Source: Hoplostethus atlanticus | Taxonomy: Eukaryota > Chordata > Actinopteri > Trachichthyiformes > Trachichthyidae | Direction: 5' to 3' | NCBI GenBank assembly: GCA_034670405.1 | Contig: JAXDDX010000013.1 | Span: 4,851,001 to 4,915,000 of the forward strand | DNA length: 64,000 bases | Part shown: piece by piece, positions 1 to 10,060 of the stretch | Layout: each line of letters opens with the position of its first letter | Position numbering within the stretch: the stretch's first letter is position 1 | Notes under the pieces: generated by a model | The model's database searches: none | What the model was told of the DNA's origin: nothing | Seen by the model: only the letters and a program-made list of their open reading frames with translations | Position numbers and translations under genes: made by a program

Positions 1-158
1 TCTTCGGCCGTTTTGACTCGGACGAGGAACGGGAACGGGGTTGGTGGGGTTCTTTTCATCTGTGGGCGGGTTGGGAACGCACACCACCATGACGTTGTTC
101 TTCCCCATTCTGGAGCAAGGCATCGAGGCCTGCACGATGATGTTCAGCAAGATGTTTC
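1..158 (-). CDS. nup50: nup50 coding exon 7, partial, with apparent frameshift
   Basis: After acceptor ttcatcag the exon encodes [20 protein letters not shown] then [12 protein letters not shown], matching the human Ran-binding domain (NILLNVLIPPNMPCTRTGKN, CVPNPPIDEKN). Near 40-20 the frame shifts by one base: the expected VRVKTAED appears one frame over, so one extra base lies between about 22 and 36. The exon runs off the window before the stop codon. Confidence 0.9.
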
Positions 159-3100
159 CTGATGAAAATGACAGAAACAGAAAAGGTCAGTAATAGTTCA
201 CACATACTATTACATACACACAAATTCCTCTTTTACGACCACAGCATATCTGCAGGCTTCAGAAAGACTCATTAAGACTTTTTTAAAGATGTGTTAAAAT
301 ACCTGGAATTTAATTTAACCAAATAAAAAAACAAAATATAACAAAGCTGGCAAAACCAGCCTATTTCTAATTGAATATAACTAATCAAAGTTCTGAAAAT
401 ATAAATGGCCAGTATAATAAAAAGGACACCCGGAAATTAGTTGTTAAGGGTCATGAAGTCCAAATGAGTTTAGTAAAGCAGATAGGAAGCATAATGCACT
501 ACTAACCCTGTGGATCACTCTAAGTCATTAATACTTTTTAAGACCATAAATTTAGATAATTTTAGACTAAATTTAGACTTTTCCAAAGATTTTACGGACC
601 TGCACAATACCCTGTACCCCAGCTAGAATACTGCACCAACCAGACTATGAACAATGAGCCTGTAAAGCTATAATCAGTCCCAATAAATGGCCACTAGGTG
701 GAGCAGTCTATAGTAATAATCTGCTGTCAACACAGCAGTACAAAGACGACCCAGTTAAAGATCAGAAACGGTTTCAACATCACGGCTTGTACAGGTCTTC
801 TGGTTGCCACACATCTGAATTATTTCTACCACCTTCACAATGATAAATTAAGCTTATTACAACCTCAAAAAAAATATTTAAACTTAGATTTGTGTTCCCT
901 TTTTGGTTCTGAATTAAAGAATAATATTATTTTTATGATCATGATATTATCATGAGCATTTAATTGTGTTTAAGCCATTTTGACAGAACTCAGGTTTGGG
1001 AAGTTGAGCAAGAAAACGTCCTGCTTGGTCAGGAATCTGCATTCTTTGACTAGTTGCAATACAGGAGAAAAACTATTGGTGACTAAACCTTGAACACTAA
1101 CACTGAAACGATCACACCAAGCAGTTTGGCTCTCCAACACTCCCCAGTACTTCAGCTTCCCTTAATGTTCATTCAGCTATTTTATCAATACCAATGCACA
1201 TTCAGTCCTTTTGTTCTATGATGAGCACATTTTCATTTTATGAAGTTAGAACCCAATAAAAATAGAGTAGCCAACTTGCCATGCTTTGCCTTGGTGATTA
1301 TTAAAAAGGTAAGATAAGATTTTCACAATTCATACATGGTACCTGCAGGTTTCAGAAAGCCAAATTCAAGAATTTTAAATGCTACCTTGAAATTGGACTG
1401 GACCTGATAGGCTATAGCTATAGATGTGCAGGATAATGTCCTGTATTAATCCAACAGTGAACATGCATATGGGTCAAACTTCAGGTGACCAAGTGCACCT
1501 AATGTAATACAACATAAGGAAATACAACTGATCCTACTGCCTGGCCCCATTCACAGCTTTTGGTGAAATGACAATTAATAGTATTTGTCTTCTGCACTTG
1601 CTTTACTTTCCATCGTTGTCGTGATTAATTATCAGTGCATATAAAGAACGTCAATACCACTATTACATTTTATTGTAGCATCGTGAAACTTGATTACAAA
1701 TAAATCTGCATGACCTGATGAAAAAAAATGAAGACATCTAATTGTATTTTTCGTTTTAATACTTTTTAAGGAGGACAAGATTTTATACAATTTCAGACTT
1801 TTAAAAAAGGACCTGTGGTTATCCTGCTATATAGTTGAAACATGAATAAAGATTTTTTTTAAATAAACCCCAATAAAAACAGAGGCATTTAATGCTAGTT
1901 TCAAAACACTTAACACCTAATTCTGGTGTTCATTTTTGTAGTATCCCTTCTAGACTAGTCGGTCGTAAAAACATACCCAGGTTGGTGTCGGCACGGATTA
2001 TCATCTGAGTTTTTCCCTCTTCCGTCGGTTTCAGGTGCAGAGTTCCCACTCCTTTCTCCTTGAACTCAGACTCCTTCTTGTAGAACAGCTTACACCTGGC
2101 AGCAGCAACACAGGGACTTCATGTTAGACGTGTGAAAACGGGGATGCATCAGGTTTAGCATCAAAATTAGAGTTTGAGGTTGTGTTTTTAATGGTGGCTG
2201 ACACAGACTTGCTGGTTTGTTTTGCAGCTGAGATCTCCACATTTTACCTCCTGTTTTGGCTAAATGAACAAGCACATTTGGTGTGGGTGCAGACTGCTGT
2301 TTTGTCTGTGTGATGCTGAGCCAGTTGGGTTGGAGGTACTTGGAACAGTCGATCCATCACAGACATTTTAGAGAAGCGGTTCGGAAAATTTAGGGTTAGC
2401 TGAACATATCTGGTTTCAACTCACTAGATGTCCCAGCTTCAGTATCAAGTAATGTCTGGATTACATTACCAAACGTAGATTCTGAGTGGAGCTACGGCTG
2501 CAATTTCATTACAGCCAAAACCTATTTATATTACATGCTTTCACTGACCAAAAAAAGAAACTAAACCTGTCCTAGATTTTCATATTGTAACTTCAACTAA
2601 AGGACTTGTGGTCTTCAATAAGATAAAAAAAAAAAAAAAAAACCTATACCTCTCAAGATAAACTCAAAAATGCATTGTCATCAAGATTAAAACAAGGCTT
2701 TTTCTTAGTTCCTGAAAAGTTGACATTTTGGAGATACATTTGCACCTAACAGTGATATATTACAACATGCTGTAGCTCCATTTTCTAAATTCTTGTTTTA
2801 TCCATGCACATTTCATCCAATACTACACTAGTTGGGAAAAACACATTTGACAGTTGGTAGAGCGTGAGACTCTCAGGGTTGTGGGTTCGATCCCCACATA
2901 GTGTCAACCATAGTGTATCACCTTGGATACAAGCGTCTGCTAAATGATTGTAATGTATATGCCAGGCCTACTTTTTGGAATAGAAGGCATCCTTCTCCTT
3001 GATCTCTCGGACCTCCGGTTTGGGTGGCTCGTCTGACTCCTCTTCTCCATTCTCATCTACAGAGGGAAATATGGCATTTATAATATTTGCATTCACCATT

Positions 3101-6100
3101 AAATCAATATTATACATATATGTATTATATTGGGAGCTGTATGCCATGCTGACAGTCATTCATTTAAGTGGAGTTGCTCACAAAGAAATCAACAAACCAA
3201 CATAGAATCAAAAAGTGCAAATGGGTAGGATGACATAAGCACCTAGATATTCTTAATGTCAGATTACCAAACAAAATTGACTTCATAATAAACCATTACT
3301 TGAATTATCACCAAGTCTTTTTAATGACTGAACAAATGAAACAGATTTTGACCTCAGCTACACTGTTTCACATTACAGTTTACCTTAAAATTTAAAATCT
3401 TACTTTGTCAAATTTTATATGGTCTACAAAATCCAAAGAGCTCATAATTGCTAACAATCGAATGCAGATAAATGCTAATAAAATTCACTTTCTGACATAC
3501 AGGAAGAAGAAAATAAGCCCATGAATTTTTTTTGTTTTAGTCTATACAGTACCAGAGTCAAATAACCAACCTTGGTCCTGTTTTGGGGCACAAAATGGCA
3601 AAAACATGATCAAATTAATTTATTGTCCAGTTCATTTTGCATGATGCTGTACCTGCAGGTTGGGCAGCCTCGGCTTTTGTCCCAGCGAAGGAGAACGGTG
3701 CTGCAGAGCCTGGAGATCCAAACAGGGTTTGGCTTGAGGAAGGCTTGGAGGAGAAGGAGAAGCTGGGGGGGGCAGTGGTGGCCCCTAAGGAGCCCAGCAC
3801 CGAGCCGTCCACCTTCTGACCAAAGTTAAACGAAACGCCAGCAGGGAGCGGAGCAGCGCTGCTTTTGTCCTGGGCTGAGCCTTCCTTATCCTTGCCAAAG
3901 GAGAACAAAGCAGAGGCTGGTGTTGGAGCTGCCGTGCTGCTGGAGGAGGGTGGGGGCGCCGTGGTTGGCAGGGTCCCCCCCCTGCTTCTCTTCAGAGCCT
4001 CCATCAACCGGTGCAGCAGATCCAGCTCCATACTTCCTCTCAATGCTGGCCAGGTGCTGCTCATAATCCCTGAAGATGGGGTTCAGGTCACACAGAGGGT
4101 TGTCGTTCACATGCTTGGTGATCCAGTCCCGCACTGAGCAGTTGAGTGCAGTGAGCTGTCGGCTGTACTCCTTATTGCTGATACTGCTGCTGCTGCAAGA
4201 GCTGGAGCTTTGAGTCAGGCTCGGGGTGGAGCCATTGGTCTGCTTGCTTGTGATGTCAGTAGTGGGCTTGGTGGAGGTGGGGCCATTGAATGTTAAACCT
4301 AAAATGAAGAGGGGAGGAAGAATGTTATTCCGACAGCCACATACAGCTAGAAGTGCCCGAGAGCAAGATGGCCCTGTGTTTATAAGGGAAGAAAAATGGG
4401 AGTGGGGACGAGGCTGGTCTGTGACTGAACCCCTCCCCCTATAGGCAATGAACACTGCAGCCCTGTCATTCTGCCCTTAAGCGACGTGCCATGAAATGAA
4501 AGAGCAGCCATACACAAATATACGGCACCCCGCTGATTCAGCTCCATTAGCCTCAAATAGCAAACCCCCGCTCTTAACAATGGAAGAGATTTTCAACTCA
4601 ATTACATGTCAACAGTGGACTGCTACCAGCCAACAGCACGCTGATGTTCTCTTTCAAAGAGTGCATGACCCCTGTGTCTAAATAAGAGTAGGGGAAATAT
4701 AAGATTGAAACTGGGTACATTTAGGTCACTGTCCAATTTGAAAAGACAAATTCCCAACAATCCCAATCAACGGATGCTATGCGACATCAGTGGATGCCAA
4801 CGTCAAGTGAGCCAGCCTCACCAGGGGCAGCGGTGGCTGTTGCAGAAGGGGAGGAGAAACCGCCAAAGGATGGAGGGATGCTGTTTCCATTGGTCAGGCT
4901 AGTGAGGCCCTTAAAGCCAGCACCGTTCCCAAAACCAGAAAATGCTGTAGTTGTACCACCACTTGCCGGTGACGTCGTCAGGGAGAACCCTTTAAAACCT
5001 TTGAAGGTTCCACCGCTCTCACCCTAAAACAAGGAAAACACACCAATAATTTATGAGCATGACACCACACGAGATTACAGCTACTGCTTTTATTTAAAAG
5101 ATTTCGGCGTTAGATAATCCACAGAAAGAAGGTGAAGTTATGATTATATGGACATCTGGTTCAATGTACTGAGCTGATACTGAACTGAACCCACAGGAAT
5201 TATCTTTAATAACAAAATAAGACTAATGATGCTCCCAGTGCCTGATGGTGACACATTTTCAGTTTAAGATCCTTCTCGGATTTGTTTGAATGTCTGTTTG
5301 AATTTTGTAGATATTTATCAACAATAATCGAAATGAAAATCTGCACGTGGGTGCATTTGCCCATTAGCAAGCTGAAGTCAAACCCTAAGAAATGTAAGCA
5401 TGTGTGAACGTTTCTGTGCCATTACCTCCGTGCCAACATTTCGACGTTTGCCCTTCTTAATCGCCCGGTTCTTCAACACATCTTCACTTGCGATTGAAAA
5501 AGTCCCCGCCTGAAAGACATCATATTGTACGAGTTAGATTTACAGGTGAAAACATTTTCCACAGGCTGCAGTGCTGTAGCTCTTAACTGTAGTTGCTTTG
5601 CTTTCGCTCACTTAACCAACGTCAGCAAAAAAAAAAAAAAATGCAGCTACATTAAATATTTAGTAGTTGCTAGGGCTGGACACAGTTTTGACCAAAGACA
5701 CAATGTTTTTCATATGATACCACTACGATAAGCAATAGGCCATTTGTAAGGTTAGACATTGATTTTTATAATTTCTGCTTGACTGGCACAGCAGAGAGGA
5801 CACACAAGGAGCTGGCATGAGACTCAGACGATGAACCGAACCCACATACCCAGCCTGTTGAGGTATGCATCACTCAAAATGTTTAACATTAACATTTTAC
5901 TTATGATTTGAATTAAAATAAAAATCAGAAGATATGATTTTGATGCCAAATTGGCTCTAGAGTAGGGTATGAGGATAATTTATTTAATGTTTAACATAAT
6001 GTCAAGTATTTCTGAGGTGATGCCTATTGTATAGGAATATTTATTGGAACAACTGAATACTGAATAGTTACATTTAGTTTGCAGCTCACCTCTTCTCCTT

Positions 6101-6158
6101 CATCTTCCTGATCCCAGTTCCTGTCAGTTAGCTCTTTATCTGCGATCCTCTTCGCCAT
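1..6158 (-). CDS. nup50: nup50, nucleoporin 50 (Npap60), seven coding exons, 3' end outside window
   Basis: NUP50 is a nuclear-basket nucleoporin that binds importin-alpha, displaces NLS cargo and helps recycle importins through Ran-GTP. Coding exons in gene order: 6090-6158, 5426-5509, 4822-5023, 3653-4298, 2972-3056, 1977-2095, 1-158 (cut). All junctions are GT-AG and phases agree. The start [19 protein letters not shown] is near-identical to vertebrate NUP50 and forms the importin-alpha-binding segment. FG-type motifs follow (FKGF, FSGF, FGGF, FSFG, FNFG, LFGS), with the family block [16 protein letters not shown] in exon 4. Exons 5-7 hold the acidic linker and the start of the Ran-binding domain (DAFYSKKCKLFYKK, RADTNLGNILLN). 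Two apparent 1-nt insertions, in a C8 run at 3975-3982 and around 20-40, break the frame; sequencing error is the likeliest cause. Gene identity is very secure. Confidence 0.95.
243..613 (-). mobile_element. hAT-like non-autonomous DNA element, copy 1
   Basis: On the minus strand it opens CAGGGTATTGTGCAGGTCC, followed by 'taaaatct...aaaagtct' AT-rich sequence, and closes with a diverged inverted end (ctttctgaagcctgcagat). The same ends recur in the copies at 1338, 41171 and 62547. The family looks like a terminal-inverted-repeat MITE, and the CAGGG terminus suggests hAT. Family assignment is inferred. Confidence 0.55.
1338..1826 (-). mobile_element. hAT-like non-autonomous DNA element, copy 2
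   Basis: The minus strand begins caggataaccacaggtcc followed by ttttttaaaagtctgaa, and ends ctttctgaaacctgcaggt. Both ends match copy 1. The length is about 490 bp, like the copy at 41171. Confidence 0.55.
1977..2095 (-). CDS. nup50: nup50 coding exon 6, start of Ran-binding domain
   Basis: The exon has 119 nt, acceptor gctgccag and donor gtatgt. It encodes [20 protein letters not shown] and then IRADTNLG, near-identical to human NUP50 at the start of its C-terminal Ran-binding domain. The reading frame is intact here. Confidence 0.95.
2845..2960 (+). repeat. tRNA-derived SINE
   Basis: A tRNA-like head has an A-box-like stretch (tggtagagcgtgag, 2856-2869) and a perfect B box (ggttcgatcc, 2884-2893). 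It is followed by the tail cttggatacaagcgtctgct then aaatgattgtaatgta, typical of abundant teleost tRNA SINEs (V-SINE/HE1-type; exact family not certain). It lies antisense in nup50 intron 5 and its tail ends about 11 bp from the exon 5 donor. Confidence 0.75.
2972..3056 (-). CDS. nup50: nup50 coding exon 5
   Basis: The exon has 85 nt, acceptor ccctctgtag and donor gtaggc. It encodes [13 protein letters not shown] then DAFYSKK, matching human GDEEENDEPPK and DAFYSKK at the entrance to the Ran-binding domain. The first codon (Asp) is split with exon 4 and the last Lys with exon 6. A SINE ends about 11 bp beyond the donor. Confidence 0.94.
3653..4298 (-). CDS. nup50: nup50 coding exon 4, large central exon with apparent frameshift
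   Basis: The acceptor is cattttag and the donor is gtacag. The 5' part encodes the hallmark block [18 protein letters not shown] then [17 protein letters not shown], as in human NUP50. The 3' part encodes FG-type repeats ([34 protein letters not shown]) in a different frame. The switch coincides with a run of eight C on the plus strand (3975-3982). With seven, the exon would be 645 nt, read through, and fit the flanking phases exactly. One extra base, or a real null allele, is therefore indicated. Confidence 0.93.
4822..5023 (-). CDS. nup50: nup50 coding exon 3, FG-rich
   Basis: The exon has 202 nt, begins in phase 0 after ttgttttag and ends with one base of a split Gly codon before gtgagg. 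It encodes Gly/Phe motifs ([23 protein letters not shown]) aligned with the human GGAFKGFKG and FSGFGSGAGG stretch. Confidence 0.94.
5426..5509 (-). CDS. nup50: nup50 coding exon 2
   Basis: The exon has 84 nt (28 codons, phase 0 on both sides), acceptor ctttcag and donor gtaatg. The peptide contains [20 protein letters not shown], closely matching human [20 protein letters not shown]. In the mammalian protein this basic stretch belongs to the importin-alpha-binding and NLS-like region. Confidence 0.95.
6090..6158 (-). CDS. nup50: nup50 coding exon 1 (ATG exon)
   Basis: This exon gives 23 codons from the ATG at 6158-6156, ending GAA GAG before gtgagc (phase 0). The peptide matches the conserved NUP50 N terminus that contacts importin-alpha. 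Five UTR bases (6159-6163) precede the ATG after a good acceptor (polypyrimidine then gatcag), so the ATG exon is not the first exon. Confidence 0.95.
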
Positions 6159-6252
6159 CACACCTGATCGGTCACAAAGGGGACACACAGTTAGCAGACC
6201 ACCATCATATTTGGATAATCCATTACTAGCTATGTCAAGGATGGACTACCAT

Positions 6253-6412
6253 GCGCCATGCAGAGCCAAGAGTCTGCAGGTTTTCATCCCAACCAAACAC
6301 TACAGCAGTTGATTTCACTGATTACTTCCTCTGATTTGGTTGAAATGTGTTAAAATCAGTGAAATCAGCTGCTGTAGTGTTTGGTTGGATTGAAAACCTG
6401 CATACACATGGC
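6253..6412. mobile_element. foldback MITE in nup50 intron 1
   Basis: Two arms of about 55 bp are near-perfect inverted repeats: one at 6274-6325 (starting ctgcaggttttcat) and its complement at 6350-6402. Both contain accaaacactacagcag and tgatttcactgat. Only about 25 bp separates them. The outer ends also pair (gccatg versus catggc). This palindromic structure is typical of a fish MITE; the superfamily is unknown. Confidence 0.7.
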
Positions 6413-7023
6413 ACAAATATGGTTGCTCATCCCTGAGCTTTCAGATTGGGACAGACCGGCATCAATACCACCACAAGCTATCACGACTAACGTTAGTGCA
6501 TGGCATAAAAGCAAACGGCTAGCCAACCTAATAATTAAATGGCCTTGCTAGGGTTGTGTAACTTTAGTTCCCTACCCACAACCTTTATATCTTTTGTGAC
6601 AAGATTGGTGAGATGTGAGCTTAAATTACCCTTCCGCAGACTTGATAAATAGAAACATAACGTTAATGGTCTCTCACACACAGCAACACTGAGCCGGCTA
6701 ACTCAGACCTTTAACATTCACGTTAGGTGATTAGCACGTCTGCTAACGCATTGGCTAACTCATCAGAAACAATGACAGTTACCGTTGGATTTGGAAAAAT
6801 ACAGAATTGTCAGGAGACACGAATACTAGCTCGTGCGGCCAACCGTCTAACGTTCACATTTAGGCTTGTAAGGATAGGTTTATGCCATGAAAATGTACTT
6901 TCTTTTAGCCAGAGACGGGGGCCCTCACTTAGCGGCTACCGTATGAAAGCTAGCATCACGTAACGTTACACTGACTGTGCCACACGTTTTATTTTCAATT
7001 ACCGTTAAACTTAAAAGACGTAC

Positions 7024-7145
7024 CTTTTTCTGGAATTAAAATTCCAACCACTATCTCCAAATGTAACGCAACCCCCGGTAATGCTAACCAACTTGTTAGA
7101 TTTAGTGTTTTAAACGAGCCTCTTTCACACCGCCATTTTACAAAG
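7024..7145 (-). other. nup50: nup50 non-coding first exon (5' UTR); 5' end approximate
   Basis: A consensus donor (gaaaaag then gtacgt) ends at 7024 on the minus strand, and the next acceptor lies 5 bases before the ATG, so a UTR-only first exon is implied. Its 5' end is inferred from the YY1-type motif AAAATGGCGGT (7139-7129), which often sits just downstream of TSSs in housekeeping genes. The exact start is unknown. Confidence 0.6.
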
Positions 7146-7205
7146 CGGGATATCCGTGATTCGCGCGCCCCACCTTTTCACTCATGCGCACTACACAGGA
7201 TCCCC
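7120..7205 (-). promoter_or_regulatory. nup50: nup50 CpG-rich core promoter
   Basis: A short CpG-rich patch (tcgcgcgcccc) lies beside an NRF1-like half site (catgcgca, 7183-7190) and the YY1-type AAAATGGCGGT element. There is no TATA box. This is typical of a housekeeping-gene promoter and fits the upstream edge of nup50 transcription. Confidence 0.5.
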
Positions 7206-9160
7206 ATGGCTATGCTTCCTGCATTTTCCAAACCTTTGCATAAACAGGTAAAACACATCACTAACAATAAAATAACGGGGCAAACATAGACATAATAAAC
7301 AGATATCCTATATTTCAATTAGCTATGGAGTAAACATTTTCATTAGCCTACATTTAATAGCCAATGTCATTGCTCTGCCCATTTCATAATGATAGACACC
7401 ATTTAGTCTCTTTTCTCTCTTAAGGTAGGCTTGACCTCCCCCAACACACTGAATAATAGAAGCTTCATAGGCTGATTTCTTTTAAAGAATGATCAAATAA
7501 TACATGTTTTGACATTCCCCTGAAAAAAAAGCCTATATGTGAAATAAATTCAGAATAAGCATATAAAGGTGCCACGTGGTAGAATATTCAGTCGTTACAT
7601 AATTTTTTCAATAAAAGGTGGACAGTAATTCTCTAGAAGAGTTTCCTGTCACTGTGTGATTGCAACTTATGCTCATTTGGACATTCAACATATGAAATAG
7701 TTAGTTAGGTAGTTATTGTATGGACTCACCTCTCAACTTTAAGTTCAACTAAAGTCAAGACAATAATTCTACAAACAAACAATATCTATTAGAACAAAAC
7801 GATTGAAATCAGGCAAATGTTACAGATAGCAGCATGGTCATTGATAAACAAGGTCAAACACCTCTATCAATTAACCTTCAGGAAATGAGATGAACAAGTC
7901 ACTACCAGTCAATTTCTATGCATGGGACCAATGAGCTCTGAGCCCTGTCATACCAGGATGTACCCCGGGCACAAAGTGTGCATTGACTAACTCCATCACA
8001 GACTCTCCCTTCAGCTATGGTGATTTTGGGATTTGCCAGCCAATCCATTACAGCCCTTACTTGATTTCAGCGCTGCTGTGTGTTTCAAAGCTGTAATAAA
8101 TCGGGATGCACACAGAGACTCCAGGGATTGAGGGTAAAATGGTGCAGAGTTGGGGAGCAGATGGCTTGTCTCCAAGCTCTCAGGATCCTAGGCTGCCTTG
8201 CCAAATAGGAACAGGTGCTGGAGAAAGTAGGAAGTGAGCTAGGGGCCCCTAGCGGCAGCAGGAGACCCTTGACCAGCTGGCGATGAGAAAATGGAAAAAC
8301 TTGGCACTACAAAAAAGGGAAACCTGTATAATGTGGAAGGAATAGGGCATCCAAAACTAACACATATAAGGCTGAATGAAGCAGGAGTTCTATAAAGCCC
8401 TTTAAATAAAAATAGAGTGCCTCCACTAGGGTTCAGGGTTCTTGAAGGCCGATACTGATATTTTTGTATTAAAGCTGCAACAGGCAATATTTTGTTCCAA
8501 CATCATACAACATACTAATGGAATTCTTTCAAGTGTATAGCAGCTCCTTTAAATTTCATTGCAGGTTTTCCATCAGGTGGACGACACTGTCTAGCCGATC
8601 TCCAATATCTAATAAAGGGCCCCTACCAGCACATAGCCCTGTCCTAAGTGACATGTGGATCATTCTTGAATAGAAGCAGGCACTCTCTTCAAAATGCATG
8701 GATTTGAAGTGCGACATCACCGTCACAGCGTGTGCATGAGCTAACAAAAGGGGGGGCCTGCCCGCCTGCCTGCCTGCCCGCCTGCTGGCTCGAGCGAATT
8801 ACAGCGGGCAGATAAGATAGAGGGGCCCCGACTGCACCGTTATGGGAGGGGGGGGGGGGGGGGTGGCCAACGATCTCAGTGGGGCACTCTCTGAAGTCTG
8901 GAACAGCCAATGTGCTCAGCGCAAGCCCATTCAGGCCTCAATGCACAGCAGGATTGCTATGGAATCACACTTCAGAGTTGGACGGAGAATCAAAGCCAGT
9001 GTATTCCCTGTGAGTGGAGATAAGCCATTGATCACCGCCCATGAAGGCTTGTTGGACATTGTTGATTATTGCAAATGAGTAGGTGCAGTACCTCAAATCC
9101 ACTACGAGCAGAGGGGCTGCGTTCATAACGAGTCAAAAGAACACAGTACTTTACTCTTTT
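7206..9160. other. intergenic, nup50 to phf21b, proximal part
   Basis: AT-rich single-copy DNA without a supported gene. It contains a short GCCT-rich stretch (8756-8785), a long G run (about 8846-8862) that is a likely assembly weak point, and a possible repeat end near 8463 (ttaaagctgcaacaggcaa) resembling the element at 33928. Confidence 0.6.
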
Positions 9161-9265
9161 AGTTACTTGCCCTTAGATTGCTGCGTCTTATTAACCCATT
9201 CTTTTATTTGATTAAGTCTTGAAGATCTTGCTTAATTTTTTTGCTCGCCCCCCCCACGCATCTCC

Positions 9266-9425
9266 TTCTAATTGCCGGTTCTCTAGAAGCATCTACACGT
9301 CAATTAGGCATTTACAAATGGAGCTGTAATTAGGTTCAATTAGCTGACTGTCCAGCTATACACCACAATTAGATCGGTGACAAATTAAAAGAACACGTAA
9401 TCGGGGCTCTTAATGGCGTGGACTC
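9266..9425. promoter_or_regulatory. ATTA/TAAT-rich block, candidate homeodomain-bound enhancer
   Basis: About 160 bp contain at least six ATTA cores (taattg, caattagg, gtaattagg, caattagc, acaattag, aaattaa) plus gtaatc and cttaatgg, in otherwise complex sequence with no repeat hallmarks. Such clusters are common in conserved non-coding elements of developmental genes. Function and conservation are inferred, not shown. Confidence 0.35.
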
Positions 9426-9804
9426 GTAAAAAACTAGGTGAGAGAAATCCTTAAAACATCGAAATCCTCTCTTTCACAGCAAAAAATAGTATTTTGGGTT
9501 TTTTTTTCTTTTCAATTTTGATACCAAGAGAAAAAGACATTATTTATTGATTTATTTAAGTGAAGAAATGCAATAGTGCATAGAGAATGAGAATGAGGTA
9601 GAAGGGCCTAGTCCTCTGAGGTTGTAGTAGCAGGGATGAAAACAACCGAATGCCTTCTAGTGGCTGAGAATGGTAGCAGAGGAAGAAAGACCAACCTCCA
9701 GTTTGAAGCATTTTTCTTTTTGCCATGCCAACACAACAAAGTCCTCTTAATTGCATGCACCACCAGCTATATGCATTCAAAAATCCAGTCCTACTGCACA
9801 GTTT

Positions 9805-10060
9805 CATAGTGAACAGTAATAAGTACGTTTCTGCCTCACAGCCAGAAGGTCACGGTTTCGATTCCGGGTCCTTTCTGTGTGCATGTTCTCCTGCGTGGAC
9901 TGGAGACTCTAAATTGCCCATTGGTATGAATGTGAGTGTCTCTCTCTCTGTGTGTTAGCCCTGTTAACCCAGGAGGCCTGCCCAGGGCGTCTCAATGCAT
10001 GCTGGGATAGACCCCAGCCCCCCCCCCCCCCCCCCGTGATCCTGGAAAAGAATAAGAATG
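9805..10060 (+). repeat. dispersed fish repeat, LINE-tail-like ('ctaaattgccca' family)
   Basis: The sequence carries the familiar order ctgcctcacagccagaaggt, cgattccgggtcc, gcatgttctcc, ggagactctaaattgcccat, gtgaatgtgagtg, then atgctgggatagaccccagc and a C-run. I know this as a very common teleost interspersed repeat. A second copy, on the minus strand, lies at 56180-56870. The exact family name is uncertain. Confidence 0.6.

Larger units (their letters stand above)
159..1976 (-). other. nup50 intron 6
   Basis: This 1.8-kb intron is AT-rich and holds two minus-strand hAT-like repeats (243-613 and 1338-1826). I see nothing coding in the remainder. Confidence 0.85.

Noticed and set aside
2856-2925. 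Possible functional tRNA gene
   Set aside because: The B box is good, but the cloverleaf arms do not close and the tail is SINE-specific, so it is a SINE head.
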